Below are positions 1 through 7,210 of a DNA stretch of 10,091 bases, one piece after another. Source of the stretch: Acidobacteriaceae bacterium (GTDB taxonomy: Bacteria > Acidobacteriota > Terriglobia > Terriglobales > Acidobacteriaceae); assembly GCA_003164255.1 (NCBI GenBank), contig PLST01000002.1:1-10091 (forward strand). The letters run 5' to 3'. How positions within the stretch are numbered: the first letter of the stretch is position 1; every line of letters begins with the position of its first letter. The notes below the pieces were generated by a model, which worked only from the letters and a program-made list of their open reading frames with translations, had not been told where the DNA came from and made no database searches. The translations under genes were made by a program, and so were the position numbers.

Positions 1-1365
1 GGAAGGGCCCGCGAGATCCTTGAATGCATCGAGCGGACCAACCTCAAGCTCAGGCAAGCCCACTGGCTTCTCAACCGTTTTTCCAACGGAAACAATTTGC
101 CCCGCGCCAGGACCAATCATTGCCACGCTCTCCAGGTTCCCACCCCTCAGCGGAAGCATTCCATTTTCATTCTTGAGCAGGATCGCCGCATCAATAGAGG
201 TCTTCTCCACAATCTTGACGTTCTCGCGATGGTTGGAGGAAGTGACATCGAGTTTGTTCTTGCCATCCAGGAAGCCAAACCTGTCCATCTGCAGCAGGAC
301 CCGGCCCGCGGCGCGCGTGATCGTTTCTTCCGAGACGATCCCAGCTGCAACCAAGTTCTTCAGATTCGTCGCATTCTCCGGCTCGCGCACGGTGAAATGT
401 GAAGCATGTGGAGCAGGCGGCGGCTCTTCAGGAAGCCTTCCACTGTCCGTGAGAGCGGGGCCATCCGGCTTGCCATCCTCTGGAGCCGGACGAGCCACTC
501 CGTTGACAAAATAAGACCTTCCTGCGAACGAAACAGGGAGCGGCCCCGGCATCTCCACATCCACCCCGCTGTTGATGAAATCCGTTGCATGAATCGCGCC
601 CCAATCAGAGGTCACGAATCCCTCGAAACCCATTTCTTCTCTGAGAAGTTTCTTCAACGTGCTGGCATTTCCACACGAATAAGCTCCGTTGATCTTGTTG
701 TAGGAGCACATGATGGACGAAACTCCTGCGCGCACAGCCGCCGCAAAGGGCGCGGCGAACACCTCATGAAGGGTCTGTTCGTCAATGAAGACATTACTTC
801 CATCTGTGTCATACCCGATGAAGTGCTTGACCTGCGCCATCACGCCCTGTTGCTGGATCCCGGTAACCTCTTCCGCACCGAGTTCACCCGTCAGAAATGG
901 ATCCTCCCCAAAGGTGTTGTAACTGCGCTCAAAGCCAAGATCTCTGTCGATATTGATGAATGGCTGTAATGCGACGCTCACACCATGCGATCTGGCTTCC
1001 CGGCCAATTACCTCGCCGTTCAATCGCGCATCTTCCCGGCTGAAAGTTGCTGCCAGTCCCATGGTTGAAGTTGGTGCAATTGAAGGGACCCTCGTAAGAA
1101 CCCCCGGAGGTCCATCCGCAAATCGCATGGGAGGGATGCCAAGTCGCGCTACCCCAGGAAGGTACCCGGCCTCTCCCTGGTACGTTGCAGCATCCTCACC
1201 CGTGCCATGAATCATGCTGATCTTCTCATCCAGCGTCATCTGTGCCAGCAACCGGTCAGCCCTTCGATTGCCTGTGATGCTTGATTGTTGAGCCAGCAGG
1301 CTCGTAGTCGACGCAATGTAGAGTGCAAACCCGATCAGACGGACGCTCTTGTGGACCCTTTTCAT
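1..1365 (-). CDS. Glycoside hydrolase family 3 (beta-glucosidase-like), 3' end outside window
   Basis: I translated this frame by hand from the ATG at 1365; it stays open for 455 codons to the window edge, so the C-terminal part is missing. Residues 1-26 form a signal peptide (MKRVHK, then a hydrophobic stretch ending LLA before QQ), so the enzyme is secreted, probably periplasmic. Family 3 landmarks follow in order: LDEKISMIHG (45-54), ADGPPG (83-88), NIDRD and FERSYNTFGEDP (138-156), VKHFIGYD (179-186), IMCSYNKING (218-227) and the nucleophile motif TSDWG with Asp254. The second, alpha/beta sandwich domain begins near 385-425 (SIDAAILLKNENGMLPL). GH3 enzymes remove terminal beta-linked sugars, usually glucose or xylose; which sugar cannot be told here. 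A proline-rich stretch of about 50 residues (283-332) is longer than I expect between the barrel and its last helix. An AAGG ribosome site lies 7 nt upstream of the ATG. The 197-bp gap before it suggests its own promoter or a loose operon with the hydrolase. Confidence 0.95.
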   Translation of the reverse strand, partial: MKRVHKSVRLIGFALYIASTTSLLAQQSSITGNRRADRLLAQMTLDEKISMIHGTGEDAATYQGEAGYLPGVARLGIPPMRFADGPPGVLTRVPSIAPTSTMGLAATFSREDARLNGEVIGREARSHGVSVALQPFINIDRDLGFERSYNTFGEDPFLTGELGAEEVTGIQQQGVMAQVKHFIGYDTDGSNVFIDEQTLHEVFAAPFAAAVRAGVSSIMCSYNKINGAYSCGNASTLKKLLREEMGFEGFVTSDWGAIHATDFINSGVDVEMPGPLPVSFAGRSYFVNGVARPAPEDGKPDGPALTDSGRLPEEPPPAPHASHFTVREPENATNLKNLVAAGIVSEETITRAAGRVLLQMDRFGFLDGKNKLDVTSSNHRENVKIVEKTSIDAAILLKNENGMLPLRGGNLESVAMIGPGAGQIVSVGKTVEKPVGLPELEVGPLDAFKDLAGPS

Positions 1366-1562
1366 TCCGGCACCTTATCTTCTCGCGACCAAATTGCGTT
1401 TCTGTCTCCCAATTTCAACCATCCACTCGCTGTTCTCGATTTGGGGCTCTTCGTTGGAACGAGGTATCTCATTCATGTGCCAACCAGGCTCTGACCGACA
1501 ATTTGTCGCGTAAACAGCAGACATGATGAAGTGCTCCGGTTACCGCACAGACAATGAAGGGG
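1366..1562 (-). promoter_or_regulatory. Upstream region of the GH3 gene with two inverted repeats
   Basis: This 197-bp gap separates the small ORF from the GH3 gene. It holds an exact 13-bp palindrome with odd centre, CGACAATTTGTCG (1496-1508), and a second exact repeat, TCGTT-GG-AACGA (1451-1462). Either could be an operator. The TCGTT/AACGA half-site also occurs, in the opposite arrangement, in the palindrome before the receptor gene. I found no convincing -35/-10 pair and no terminator with a U tract. The ribosome site AAGG is at 1373-1376. A regulatory role is inference from position and symmetry only. Confidence 0.35.
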
Positions 1563-1964
1563 CTACGCGCTCCATTCCCCTTCCGCTTCAACCAGAATTT
1601 GAAGTGCCTCTTGAATATCCGGAGCTGAATAACCTTTGCAGTGCAGCATGTCTTCAACAGCCCGCTTGGTCAGGTTGAGGACCTGTTGCCCTTCGGGATC
1701 CGTAACAATAACCTGCACCCGGTATTTCCGGTGAGCTTCTGTCGAGGCGGTTCCGGGTTGACGTGGCGCGTCCTCGAAGTTGGTGAGTTCTCGCTGCATG
1801 GCTTTGTGGTTGTCTCGTAGCTTTGCACCTCGATTGCACACATTCTGTTTCACAACGCTCTCCAATCCCGCAAGTGTTCGCCAAGTTCGGAATTCGTTCG
1901 CTTCTCTTGCTCCAGGATCGTCGCTCCAACTGCCCAGAACATCTGATACGCGCAGCGCTACCAT
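1563..1964 (-). CDS. Small hypothetical protein, start overlaps SGNH hydrolase stop
   Basis: A 133-residue ORF whose ATG (1964-1962) shares one base with the TGA of the SGNH hydrolase (TGATG), the usual geometry of translational coupling. A TTG codon directly before it is also possible. I do not recognise the protein. It is hydrophilic, with no signal peptide or membrane segment. The middle (about residues 45-80) is rich in charged residues and glutamine, and the C-terminal part, from YRVQVIVTDPEG onward, looks like a short beta strand followed by helices (KRAVEDML, DIQEALQILVEAEGEW). Codon choice is less G/C-biased at third positions than in the neighbours, which weakens the case. It could be a real accessory protein of the hydrolase operon or a chance open frame; the overlap and lack of a better frame favour the former slightly. 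Confidence 0.45.
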   Translation of the reverse strand: MVALRVSDVLGSWSDDPGAREANEFRTWRTLAGLESVVKQNVCNRGAKLRDNHKAMQRELTNFEDAPRQPGTASTEAHRKYRVQVIVTDPEGQQVLNLTKRAVEDMLHCKGYSAPDIQEALQILVEAEGEWSA

Positions 1965-3331
1965 CAAGGGCGCTTTTCACCTGAATGGTCCGCACGGCTC
2001 AGGGTATAAAGATGCACCTTGGGAACAGCTTCAGCATAGATGGCGTCTTCAAGCGAGCTTTCAAAGACGTCTACAACATCTTCCTTCCCCTGCACTAAAC
2101 CCAGATCGGCGTTCCGGATCAGCATCCGCATATGGACGCCATGGGCTTGGTCTCGGTCAGCAATCAGCCAGGCTACGCGCTGAGCCTGGTCACGCATCGG
2201 GGTTGCAAATTCGGCGAGATTGACTCCTTGATTGAGCTCTTCGCCAGAAAACTTGCCTGCAGGTTGATCGTCGATGACCAGCTCGTAAAGGCCCGGCTCC
2301 AGTCCGGTGACGCGCAATGATTCCTGGTTCAGCTGCTGTTGAATGTCCGTCAATTGGAACAAGAGCGCTAGGGTCGCGTTTCCCTTGTCAAAGGGAAGCG
2401 GCAGTGCCTCCTCTTTCTCGCTCCAATGCAATGTCTGGTCGTCGTGTGTAAGCCCACTCACGGTTGCGTTTTGGGCTTCGACCAGTTTGACTGCATTGGC
2501 ATCGATGATCACCGAAGAGACTTCGGCGGGCGCATCCCACGCCTTCAGAAGGGTCTCTGCCATCACCCAGTGAGCAATGACGTCGGGATGCACACGATCT
2601 GGCAGCAGCAGCCGAGCTACATTCGGATCAAAGGCCTCGGCATGTTCAAGCAGCGCGACTACCGGAGGGTTGAAGTTCACGAACGAAGCGTTGTGACTCC
2701 TGGCCAGATTTCTGTCGAGTTCGGCATATTCTCGCAAAACAGAGTTGTAACCGCCGGGAAACCATACAGGCCGCGTCACATCGTCAAGCGGCGATGGACC
2801 AAGCAGTGTCACCCGAGCGCCGGGGGCATGTTCATGAATGGATTGGAGCAGGTGTTCGTATCCGCTGGTGTAGGCTGACTGAATTTTCTCCGTGAACGGA
2901 GTGTAACTCCCATCGTTCATCCCCAGCATCACTGTGATCACCGAGGGCCTATGCGGAAAGACATCGCGTGCCAGGCGCTCGTCGATTGTTCCGCCGCTGC
3001 CCCCGTTTACCCGATCCCCACCCACACCGGCGTTATAGAAGTGTACTCGCATCCCTGGGAACCGCGTCACGGTGTAGAGCTCAACCCACTGGGTATAGAG
3101 GCTCTGTGCGGTGATGCTGTCGCCGTAAAAAACGACAGTATCTCCATTCTTGAGCCTGAAAGATTGCGCCTCCGCTTCCATCGATCCCCACGCGGCCCAG
3201 GCGAGGGATAAGCATGCCACCGACAGGAAAATGAATTTGAACTTCGTTTGCAAGCGGCACCCTTTGACTGTTTCTTCCGGAAGTCGACCCGCCAATGTTG
3301 TGCTCTTGGCTGATCCACGATCAATTGACAC
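1964..3331 (-). CDS. Secreted SGNH/GDSL-type hydrolase (esterase or acetylhydrolase-like)
   Basis: A 455-residue serine hydrolase of the SGNH superfamily. All four blocks are visible: block I VVFYGDSIT with nucleophile Ser72, block II NAGVGGD (100-106, glycine of the oxyanion hole), block III LGMND (136-140, Asn139), and block V LPDRVHPD with Asp245 and His248. Family members cleave acyl esters, often acetyl groups on sugars. The hydrolase domain covers about 60-266. A further ~190 residues (267-455) follow that I cannot assign. The start is a GTG with GAGGGG (3340-3345) 8 nt upstream. This gives an unusually long 28-residue N-terminal segment before the hydrophobic core FIFLSVACLSLAWAA, so the TTG at codon 27 is an alternative start giving a normal signal peptide ending near EAEA/QSF. 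It lies 104 bp after the receptor gene, on the same strand, and overlaps the next small ORF by one base. Export suggests it acts on substrate in the periplasm or outside the cell. Confidence 0.93.
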   Translation of the reverse strand: MSIDRGSAKSTTLAGRLPEETVKGCRLQTKFKFIFLSVACLSLAWAAWGSMEAEAQSFRLKNGDTVVFYGDSITAQSLYTQWVELYTVTRFPGMRVHFYNAGVGGDRVNGGSGGTIDERLARDVFPHRPSVITVMLGMNDGSYTPFTEKIQSAYTSGYEHLLQSIHEHAPGARVTLLGPSPLDDVTRPVWFPGGYNSVLREYAELDRNLARSHNASFVNFNPPVVALLEHAEAFDPNVARLLLPDRVHPDVIAHWVMAETLLKAWDAPAEVSSVIIDANAVKLVEAQNATVSGLTHDDQTLHWSEKEEALPLPFDKGNATLALLFQLTDIQQQLNQESLRVTGLEPGLYELVIDDQPAGKFSGEELNQGVNLAEFATPMRDQAQRVAWLIADRDQAHGVHMRMLIRNADLGLVQGKEDVVDVFESSLEDAIYAEAVPKVHLYTLSRADHSGEKRP

Positions 3332-3376
3332 CGAACAATCCCCTCAAGGCAACTGGTCAATCGCTTCCTTACGACA

Positions 3377-3409
3377 GGCAGGTCGAAGCACATCGTGCCC
3401 CGACCTGCC
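3377..3409 (-). other. Intercistronic RNA hairpin between receptor and hydrolase genes
   Basis: In the minus-strand transcript GGCAGGTCG (3409-3401) pairs perfectly with CGACCTGCC (3385-3377). Between them GG (3400-3399) can form G-U pairs with UU (3387-3386), and GCAC (3398-3395) pairs with GUGC (3391-3388), leaving a GAU loop. The result is a 15-pair stem with a 3-nt loop, beginning 27 bases after the receptor stop. The two G-U pairs exist only in the minus-strand RNA (A/C mismatches on the other strand), which points to an RNA element rather than a DNA site. No U tract follows, so it is not a classical intrinsic terminator. It is more likely a stability or processing element that lets receptor and hydrolase mRNA levels differ (inference). 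A 10-bp palindrome TGCCATGGCA (3406-3415) partly competes with it. Confidence 0.6.
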
Positions 3410-3435
3410 ATGGCAAACAACTTGCTTGATCGCCG

Positions 3436-6400
3436 CTAGAATTCGAAACGGCCGCCCACCTGAAGGACCCGCCCCTGGAACGTTCCAGACACCTGCCCAA
3501 TGAGCGCGTTGTTGCCTCCAACCTGAAACGAACCGCCAGGGTTATTGAAGTTATCGTGATTCAGAACATTCAATGCCTCGGCGCGAAGCGAGAGGGTGCC
3601 ACGCTCGCCAAGCAGCCAGGGGAACTGGATCTTCTTGCTGAGCGCCGTGTCGAGTGTGAAGTAGCCCGGTCCGAAGAAGTTGTTCTGCCGGCCGTTTTCG
3701 CCTTCCGTGAGAGTTCCCGGCGGCACAATGAACTGGTTTGCCGGGCTGCTAAAGACCGAACTGGGCTGATTGAAGAATGCGGCATGCGCCTGCGAACGGC
3801 TGATCTTGCGCTGGCTGCCAGTGTATGCAGGAAGGTCGAACAACGTGCCGTCGCCATTGAAGTCATCCGTGGTGTCCGCGATCGTGAATGGAGATCCGGT
3901 CTGGGCAATGATCGTATCGCTCAGGTTCCATCCACCAACGACTTCGTTGAGCAGGCTGTTTGAGGTGAACCTTGGCGTTGTGTAGACCTGCGTGAGCGTG
4001 AAGCGCTGCCGCGTGTCCCCGGCGAGGTAGCTGTACTGGGAGTGGACATTGTATTGGTCGGTCCACTGGCTAATCGGGTCACCCAGGCCTTTGCCCCAGG
4101 TGTACGATGCCTGGTAGGTGAGCTTCCCAACAGTCTGTCTTGCAGTGAGGATCAGTCCGTTGTAGTCACCCATGCCGGCGTTGCGATAGAACTTGATCTT
4201 CCCAAAATCCGGATTGTATCCGGGGAGAAGCTGATTCCCCCCCTGGGCCGTGGTTTGAAACTTTCCGGACAACGTGTTGACGTCTGTGAGCGCCAGAAGC
4301 CCATACGAGTAAGAGCCCGTGTAAGTCGCTCCTACAACAATGTTCTTGGGGAGTTGCCGCTCAAGACCAAGGTTGAACAGAACCGTTCGCTGTGCATTCA
4401 AATTCGGATCGACTCCGTACAGGTCGCCAATCACCACATTCCCGCTTCCATCCAAAGGCGCACCGTCGGGCTTATACCCGTAGATCGAAATGGATGGGAA
4501 CTGGAAGCCATAGGGATTGCCTCCTGGAGGGCCTTGCGTCGTAGTCGTGCCATAGCTGAGCAACGCCTTTGGGGTGGAATAGTAGCCCAGCGTCTCGGAC
4601 AGGCGCACCGGCGGTTGAGTCGGAATGCTGATGCTCACGTCGGAAAGATTCAGATCATCCGAATAGAGCCCGCCACCGCCGCGCACGACTGTCTTTTTGT
4701 CGAATGGCAGGGTGTAGGCAAATCCGGCACGAGGCAGGAAGTTGTTATTTCTCTGGCTTGTATAAACATTATTCACGGCGCTTACATAAAGACCTGCAAC
4801 CTGCTGCTGAAGCAGACCTCCGCCACCAAGAGAGACGTTCGCAAATTGCTCCGCGTTCTTCCCGTATGCGATCGGATTGCCGAAATCGTCCCAGCGAATT
4901 CCGTAATTCAAAACCAGGTTCGGCGTCACCCTCCAGGAGTCCTGCACATAAGCGCCGAAGCGTGTGGCCTGTGCACCAAACAGTTGCGGAATGAACTTGC
5001 CGCCCAACGGTCCTGCCTGCGCGGAGAGGGTATAGATCAATTCAAGATCCGGTGCATCGCTCAGGTAGTCGTACAGGAAGAATGAAAAATCTCCGAACGG
5101 CCGGCCATAAACAGCGCTCTCGTCGTTCGACTCGTTGTTGTAAGCGCCTTGAAACCCAAACGTAAAATTGTGTTTTCCCTTAGCCCACGAGATGGCGTCG
5201 CGACCGTAGCTCTGGTGCTCCCTTTCGAGTTCGATGAACTTGATCAGATTCAAACCCGCGCAGGTGCATCCAGAAAGATACGGCAGCAGAAGCTGGCTCT
5301 GGGCGCCTTGGCCAGGTCCGAAGAAGAAGTAAAAGCGCGTCTGTCCAAAGCTGGCTTCATTCAGGAGTGAGCTGGTAAATGCATGGGTGTAGTTCCCGGC
5401 CAAGTAATAGCCAGTGCTCGGAGTCACGCCGGAAAGTGTCGACTGGATCGCGGGCGATACGCTCTTCTGGTCAAAGCGGAAAAAGCTGAGGTAGGCGCGA
5501 TCCCTGCCTTCGCGCAAGGAGTGATCCAGACGGAAGTTGTACTGCTCGCCATTGTTGAAAAACGTTGCATTGAAAGCAGCCTGGTCCCAGATCGGTTGAT
5601 CACACGGAATCGGAATCATGCCCTGAGTCGGCTGGGCCGATGCCCCTCCCGAGTTGCATGGAATTGAACTGCCAGTTATGAAGTTGTACCCGCCCAGGTC
5701 TCCACCAGTGGTAAGAACCTGCGTGGTACCGGGGCGTGCATTGTCAGCAGGATAGGGGGCTAGCCCATGCGATATGTTCTGGGAGTTGGGGTAATTCTGC
5801 TCGCCCCAGGTGATGAACGAAGGATCATAGAATGTTCCAAAGCTGCCCGCCGGGGTGGCGTTTCCCTGGTTGAAGTACGACCCGAAGAAGAACGTGCGGT
5901 CCTTCCAGATGGGGCCGCCAAGAGCAGTTTCAATGTACTGTTGGCGGAACGGCGGATGATTCACCGAACCATCTGAATTCGCCCGGAATGGCCCGCCCGT
6001 GTAGGTGTAATCGGCATCGCCATGGAACTTGTTGGTACCGGACTTGGTGGTAATGCTGGTCTGAATGCCGCTCCCCGCACCGTTCTCGACAGCGAATGTC
6101 GTCGTTTGCAAAGCAATTTCCTGCACCATGTCCGGATGTGGAATCAGGTTGATGTAGCCGGTGCTGGGCGGATTTCCTACACCGCTGGTGCCACCAAGTT
6201 CGCTCACAACCGGGATGGAATCCAGAACAAACGTGTTGCCCGCAGTTCCTCGGCCATTGACCGACTCTGGAGAATTATCGCGATTGATCGCAACATTCTG
6301 GTGACCCTCGTCGATTCCAGTCGCACCGGGCGCAGTCTTCAGCAATCCGAGTGTTCCCCTGCTCTCCAGCGGAAAGTCGGCAATCTCCTCGGAACTCAGA

Positions 6401-6795
6401 GTGTATTGAATGCGGGTCTCCTCCGGATTCAGTCCATGACTGTCCTCGGCGCTCACCGTGACTACATCCTGGGTTGCCCCGACCTTGAGTTGGATGTCGA
6501 CGCCGGCGGTCTCCTGCGTCGAAAGCTGAATCGGCTGAACCGTCTTCTCAAATCCCTGGGCGCTTACCGTCACCGTGTAAGAACCGGGCGCCAGTCGATT
6601 GAAATAATACTGACCGGTTGAGTTGCTTACGAACGTCTGACTCACGTTTGTATCCGTGTTCGTCAACGTCACCTTTGCGCCCACCACCACCGCGCCCTTG
6701 GGATCAGTCACCGTTCCTTGCACATTCGCCGAAAATTGGGCAAAGGCTGGAGCGAGAAACAACCCGAATACGACCAAAAACCATAGTTTGCGCAC
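3436..6795 (-). CDS. Oar-like TonB-dependent outer-membrane receptor
   Basis: A receptor of 1119 residues, the normal size for the large Oar-like TonB receptors of Acidobacteriota. I chose the GTG at 6795-6793 because GGAGGGG (6804-6798) precedes it and a clean signal peptide follows (RKLWFLVVFGLFLAPAFA, cut before Gln20); the frame is open further upstream to a TTG at 6945, but that extension has no signal features. Residues 24-105 are a carboxypeptidase-regulatory-like beta sandwich (VQGTVTDPKGAVV, GQYYFNRLAPGSYTV). A TonB-box-like segment DVVTVSA (110-116) follows. A plug domain comes next, with SSEEIADFPL and NGRGTAGNTFVLDSIPV. The rest is a beta barrel rich in Tyr, Phe, Asn and Gly, ending in GGRFEF with the C-terminal Phe needed for barrel insertion. 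It would move a ligand too large for porins across the outer membrane using TonB energy. The neighbouring hydrolases suggest an oligosaccharide or glycoside, but the ligand is not shown. No SusD-like lipoprotein accompanies it. Confidence 0.93.
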   Translation of the reverse strand: MRKLWFLVVFGLFLAPAFAQFSANVQGTVTDPKGAVVVGAKVTLTNTDTNVSQTFVSNSTGQYYFNRLAPGSYTVTVSAQGFEKTVQPIQLSTQETAGVDIQLKVGATQDVVTVSAEDSHGLNPEETRIQYTLSSEEIADFPLESRGTLGLLKTAPGATGIDEGHQNVAINRDNSPESVNGRGTAGNTFVLDSIPVVSELGGTSGVGNPPSTGYINLIPHPDMVQEIALQTTTFAVENGAGSGIQTSITTKSGTNKFHGDADYTYTGGPFRANSDGSVNHPPFRQQYIETALGGPIWKDRTFFFGSYFNQGNATPAGSFGTFYDPSFITWGEQNYPNSQNISHGLAPYPADNARPGTTQVLTTGGDLGGYNFITGSSIPCNSGGASAQPTQGMIPIPCDQPIWDQAAFNATFFNNGEQYNFRLDHSLREGRDRAYLSFFRFDQKSVSPAIQSTLSGVTPSTGYYLAGNYTHAFTSSLLNEASFGQTRFYFFFGPGQGAQSQLLLPYLSGCTCAGLNLIKFIELEREHQSYGRDAISWAKGKHNFTFGFQGAYNNESNDESAVYGRPFGDFSFFLYDYLSDAPDLELIYTLSAQAGPLGGKFIPQLFGAQATRFGAYVQDSWRVTPNLVLNYGIRWDDFGNPIAYGKNAEQFANVSLGGGGLLQQQVAGLYVSAVNNVYTSQRNNNFLPRAGFAYTLPFDKKTVVRGGGGLYSDDLNLSDVSISIPTQPPVRLSETLGYYSTPKALLSYGTTTTQGPPGGNPYGFQFPSISIYGYKPDGAPLDGSGNVVIGDLYGVDPNLNAQRTVLFNLGLERQLPKNIVVGATYTGSYSYGLLALTDVNTLSGKFQTTAQGGNQLLPGYNPDFGKIKFYRNAGMGDYNGLILTARQTVGKLTYQASYTWGKGLGDPISQWTDQYNVHSQYSYLAGDTRQRFTLTQVYTTPRFTSNSLLNEVVGGWNLSDTIIAQTGSPFTIADTTDDFNGDGTLFDLPAYTGSQRKISRSQAHAAFFNQPSSVFSSPANQFIVPPGTLTEGENGRQNNFFGPGYFTLDTALSKKIQFPWLLGERGTLSLRAEALNVLNHDNFNNPGGSFQVGGNNALIGQVSGTFQGRVLQVGGRFEF

Positions 6796-6824
6796 ATCCC
6801 CTCCAAGTAATGCAGATTTATTCG

Positions 6825-6841
6825 GCAACGAATTTCGTTGC
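6825..6841. promoter_or_regulatory. 17-bp perfect palindrome upstream of the receptor gene
   Basis: GCAACGAA-T-TTCGTTGC is an exact inverted repeat with 8-base arms and a one-base centre, 29 bases upstream of the receptor GTG. It is the strongest short symmetry in the divergent region and fits an operator for a dimeric regulator. The GntR/LacI-type regulator encoded across the gap is the obvious candidate partner (inference). As RNA it could also form a short hairpin just before the ribosome site. Confidence 0.5.
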
Positions 6842-6916
6842 TTCTTGATTGCGACACAAGGGTAGTAGTGCATGTGATCGCAGGCAATGGAAATCATCTC
6901 CATGATTGAATTACTG

Positions 6917-6945
6917 ATATGATGTAAATGAGTTCCATCAATCAA
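6917..6945 (-). promoter_or_regulatory. Candidate promoter for the receptor gene
   Basis: On the minus strand TTGATT (6945-6940) and TCATAT (6922-6917) are 17 bases apart, a sigma-70-like arrangement with a moderate -35 and a weak -10. It would leave a leader of about 115 nt containing the 17-bp palindrome. TTGCCT...TACCCT further downstream is an alternative of similar quality. Confidence 0.25.
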
Positions 6946-7144
6946 CTGATCTGTATATTTTCTTGACTTTTGGGCATTTTTCTGGAAATAACCCCTTCCA
7001 CAGCTTGGATTTGTTTCTTCTCTGATAGTTCTGATGGACTATCTGGTATGACTTCCGGAAATATCGATTTTCATCGCATCGCAACCGATCAAGTATTTGA
7101 GGCACACCGCAAGAGTGTTGGCTGCATTGCAGAGGTCTTTGAGC

Positions 7145-7179
7145 TTGTTCTTCGCTGGTGCTGACAAATATAGATATTT
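7145..7179 (+). promoter_or_regulatory. Candidate promoter of the regulator gene with overlapping inverted repeat
   Basis: TTGTTC (7145-7150) and TATAGA (7169-7174) are spaced by 18 bases and end 36 bases before the chosen ATG. The -10 lies inside AAATAT-AG-ATATTT (7166-7179), an exact repeat with 6-base arms. A protein bound there would block the promoter, so autoregulation is plausible. This placement also argues against translation starting at the upstream TTG at 7097. The repeat is A/T-only in its arms and so more likely to arise by chance than the receptor palindrome. Confidence 0.35.
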
Positions 7180-7210
7180 CGGTATCGACAAACTTGCGAA
7201 AACATTTGAT

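Larger units (their letters stand above)
6796..7210. promoter_or_regulatory. Divergent intergenic region between receptor and regulator
   Basis: A 415-bp stretch without a supported gene, more A/T-rich than the coding DNA around it. It must hold the promoters of both divergent genes. Besides the elements listed separately it contains an inverted repeat TGATTGA/TCAATCA (6903-6909 and 6938-6944) flanking a candidate receptor promoter, a hairpin-capable pair GATAGT/ACTATC (7024-7029 and 7038-7043), an 11-bp palindrome CTGCATTGCAG (7122-7132), and a good -35-like TTGACT at 6962 on the plus strand without a good -10 after it. Open frames extend into it from both genes but start at weak TTG codons and lack family features. 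Confidence 0.6.

Noticed and set aside
1491..1500. 10-base match CTGACCGACA shared with 9348-9357, considered as an attachment-site pair
   Set aside because: Ten-base matches are expected many times by chance in 10 kb, and the interval between holds intact unrelated genes.
4042..5085. Long plus-strand open frame (347 codons) opposite the receptor gene
   Set aside because: It is the antisense of a clear TonB receptor, has no recognisable domain or ribosome site, and arises from the codon bias of the true gene.
6796..6945. N-terminal extension of the receptor frame to a TTG start
   Set aside because: It would place the signal peptide at residue 51, and the GTG at 6795 has a strong ribosome site.
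7097..7210. Upstream TTG start for the regulator
   Set aside because: The extra 38 residues show no family features and would overlap the best promoter candidate; the ATG at 7211 fits the winged-helix start.
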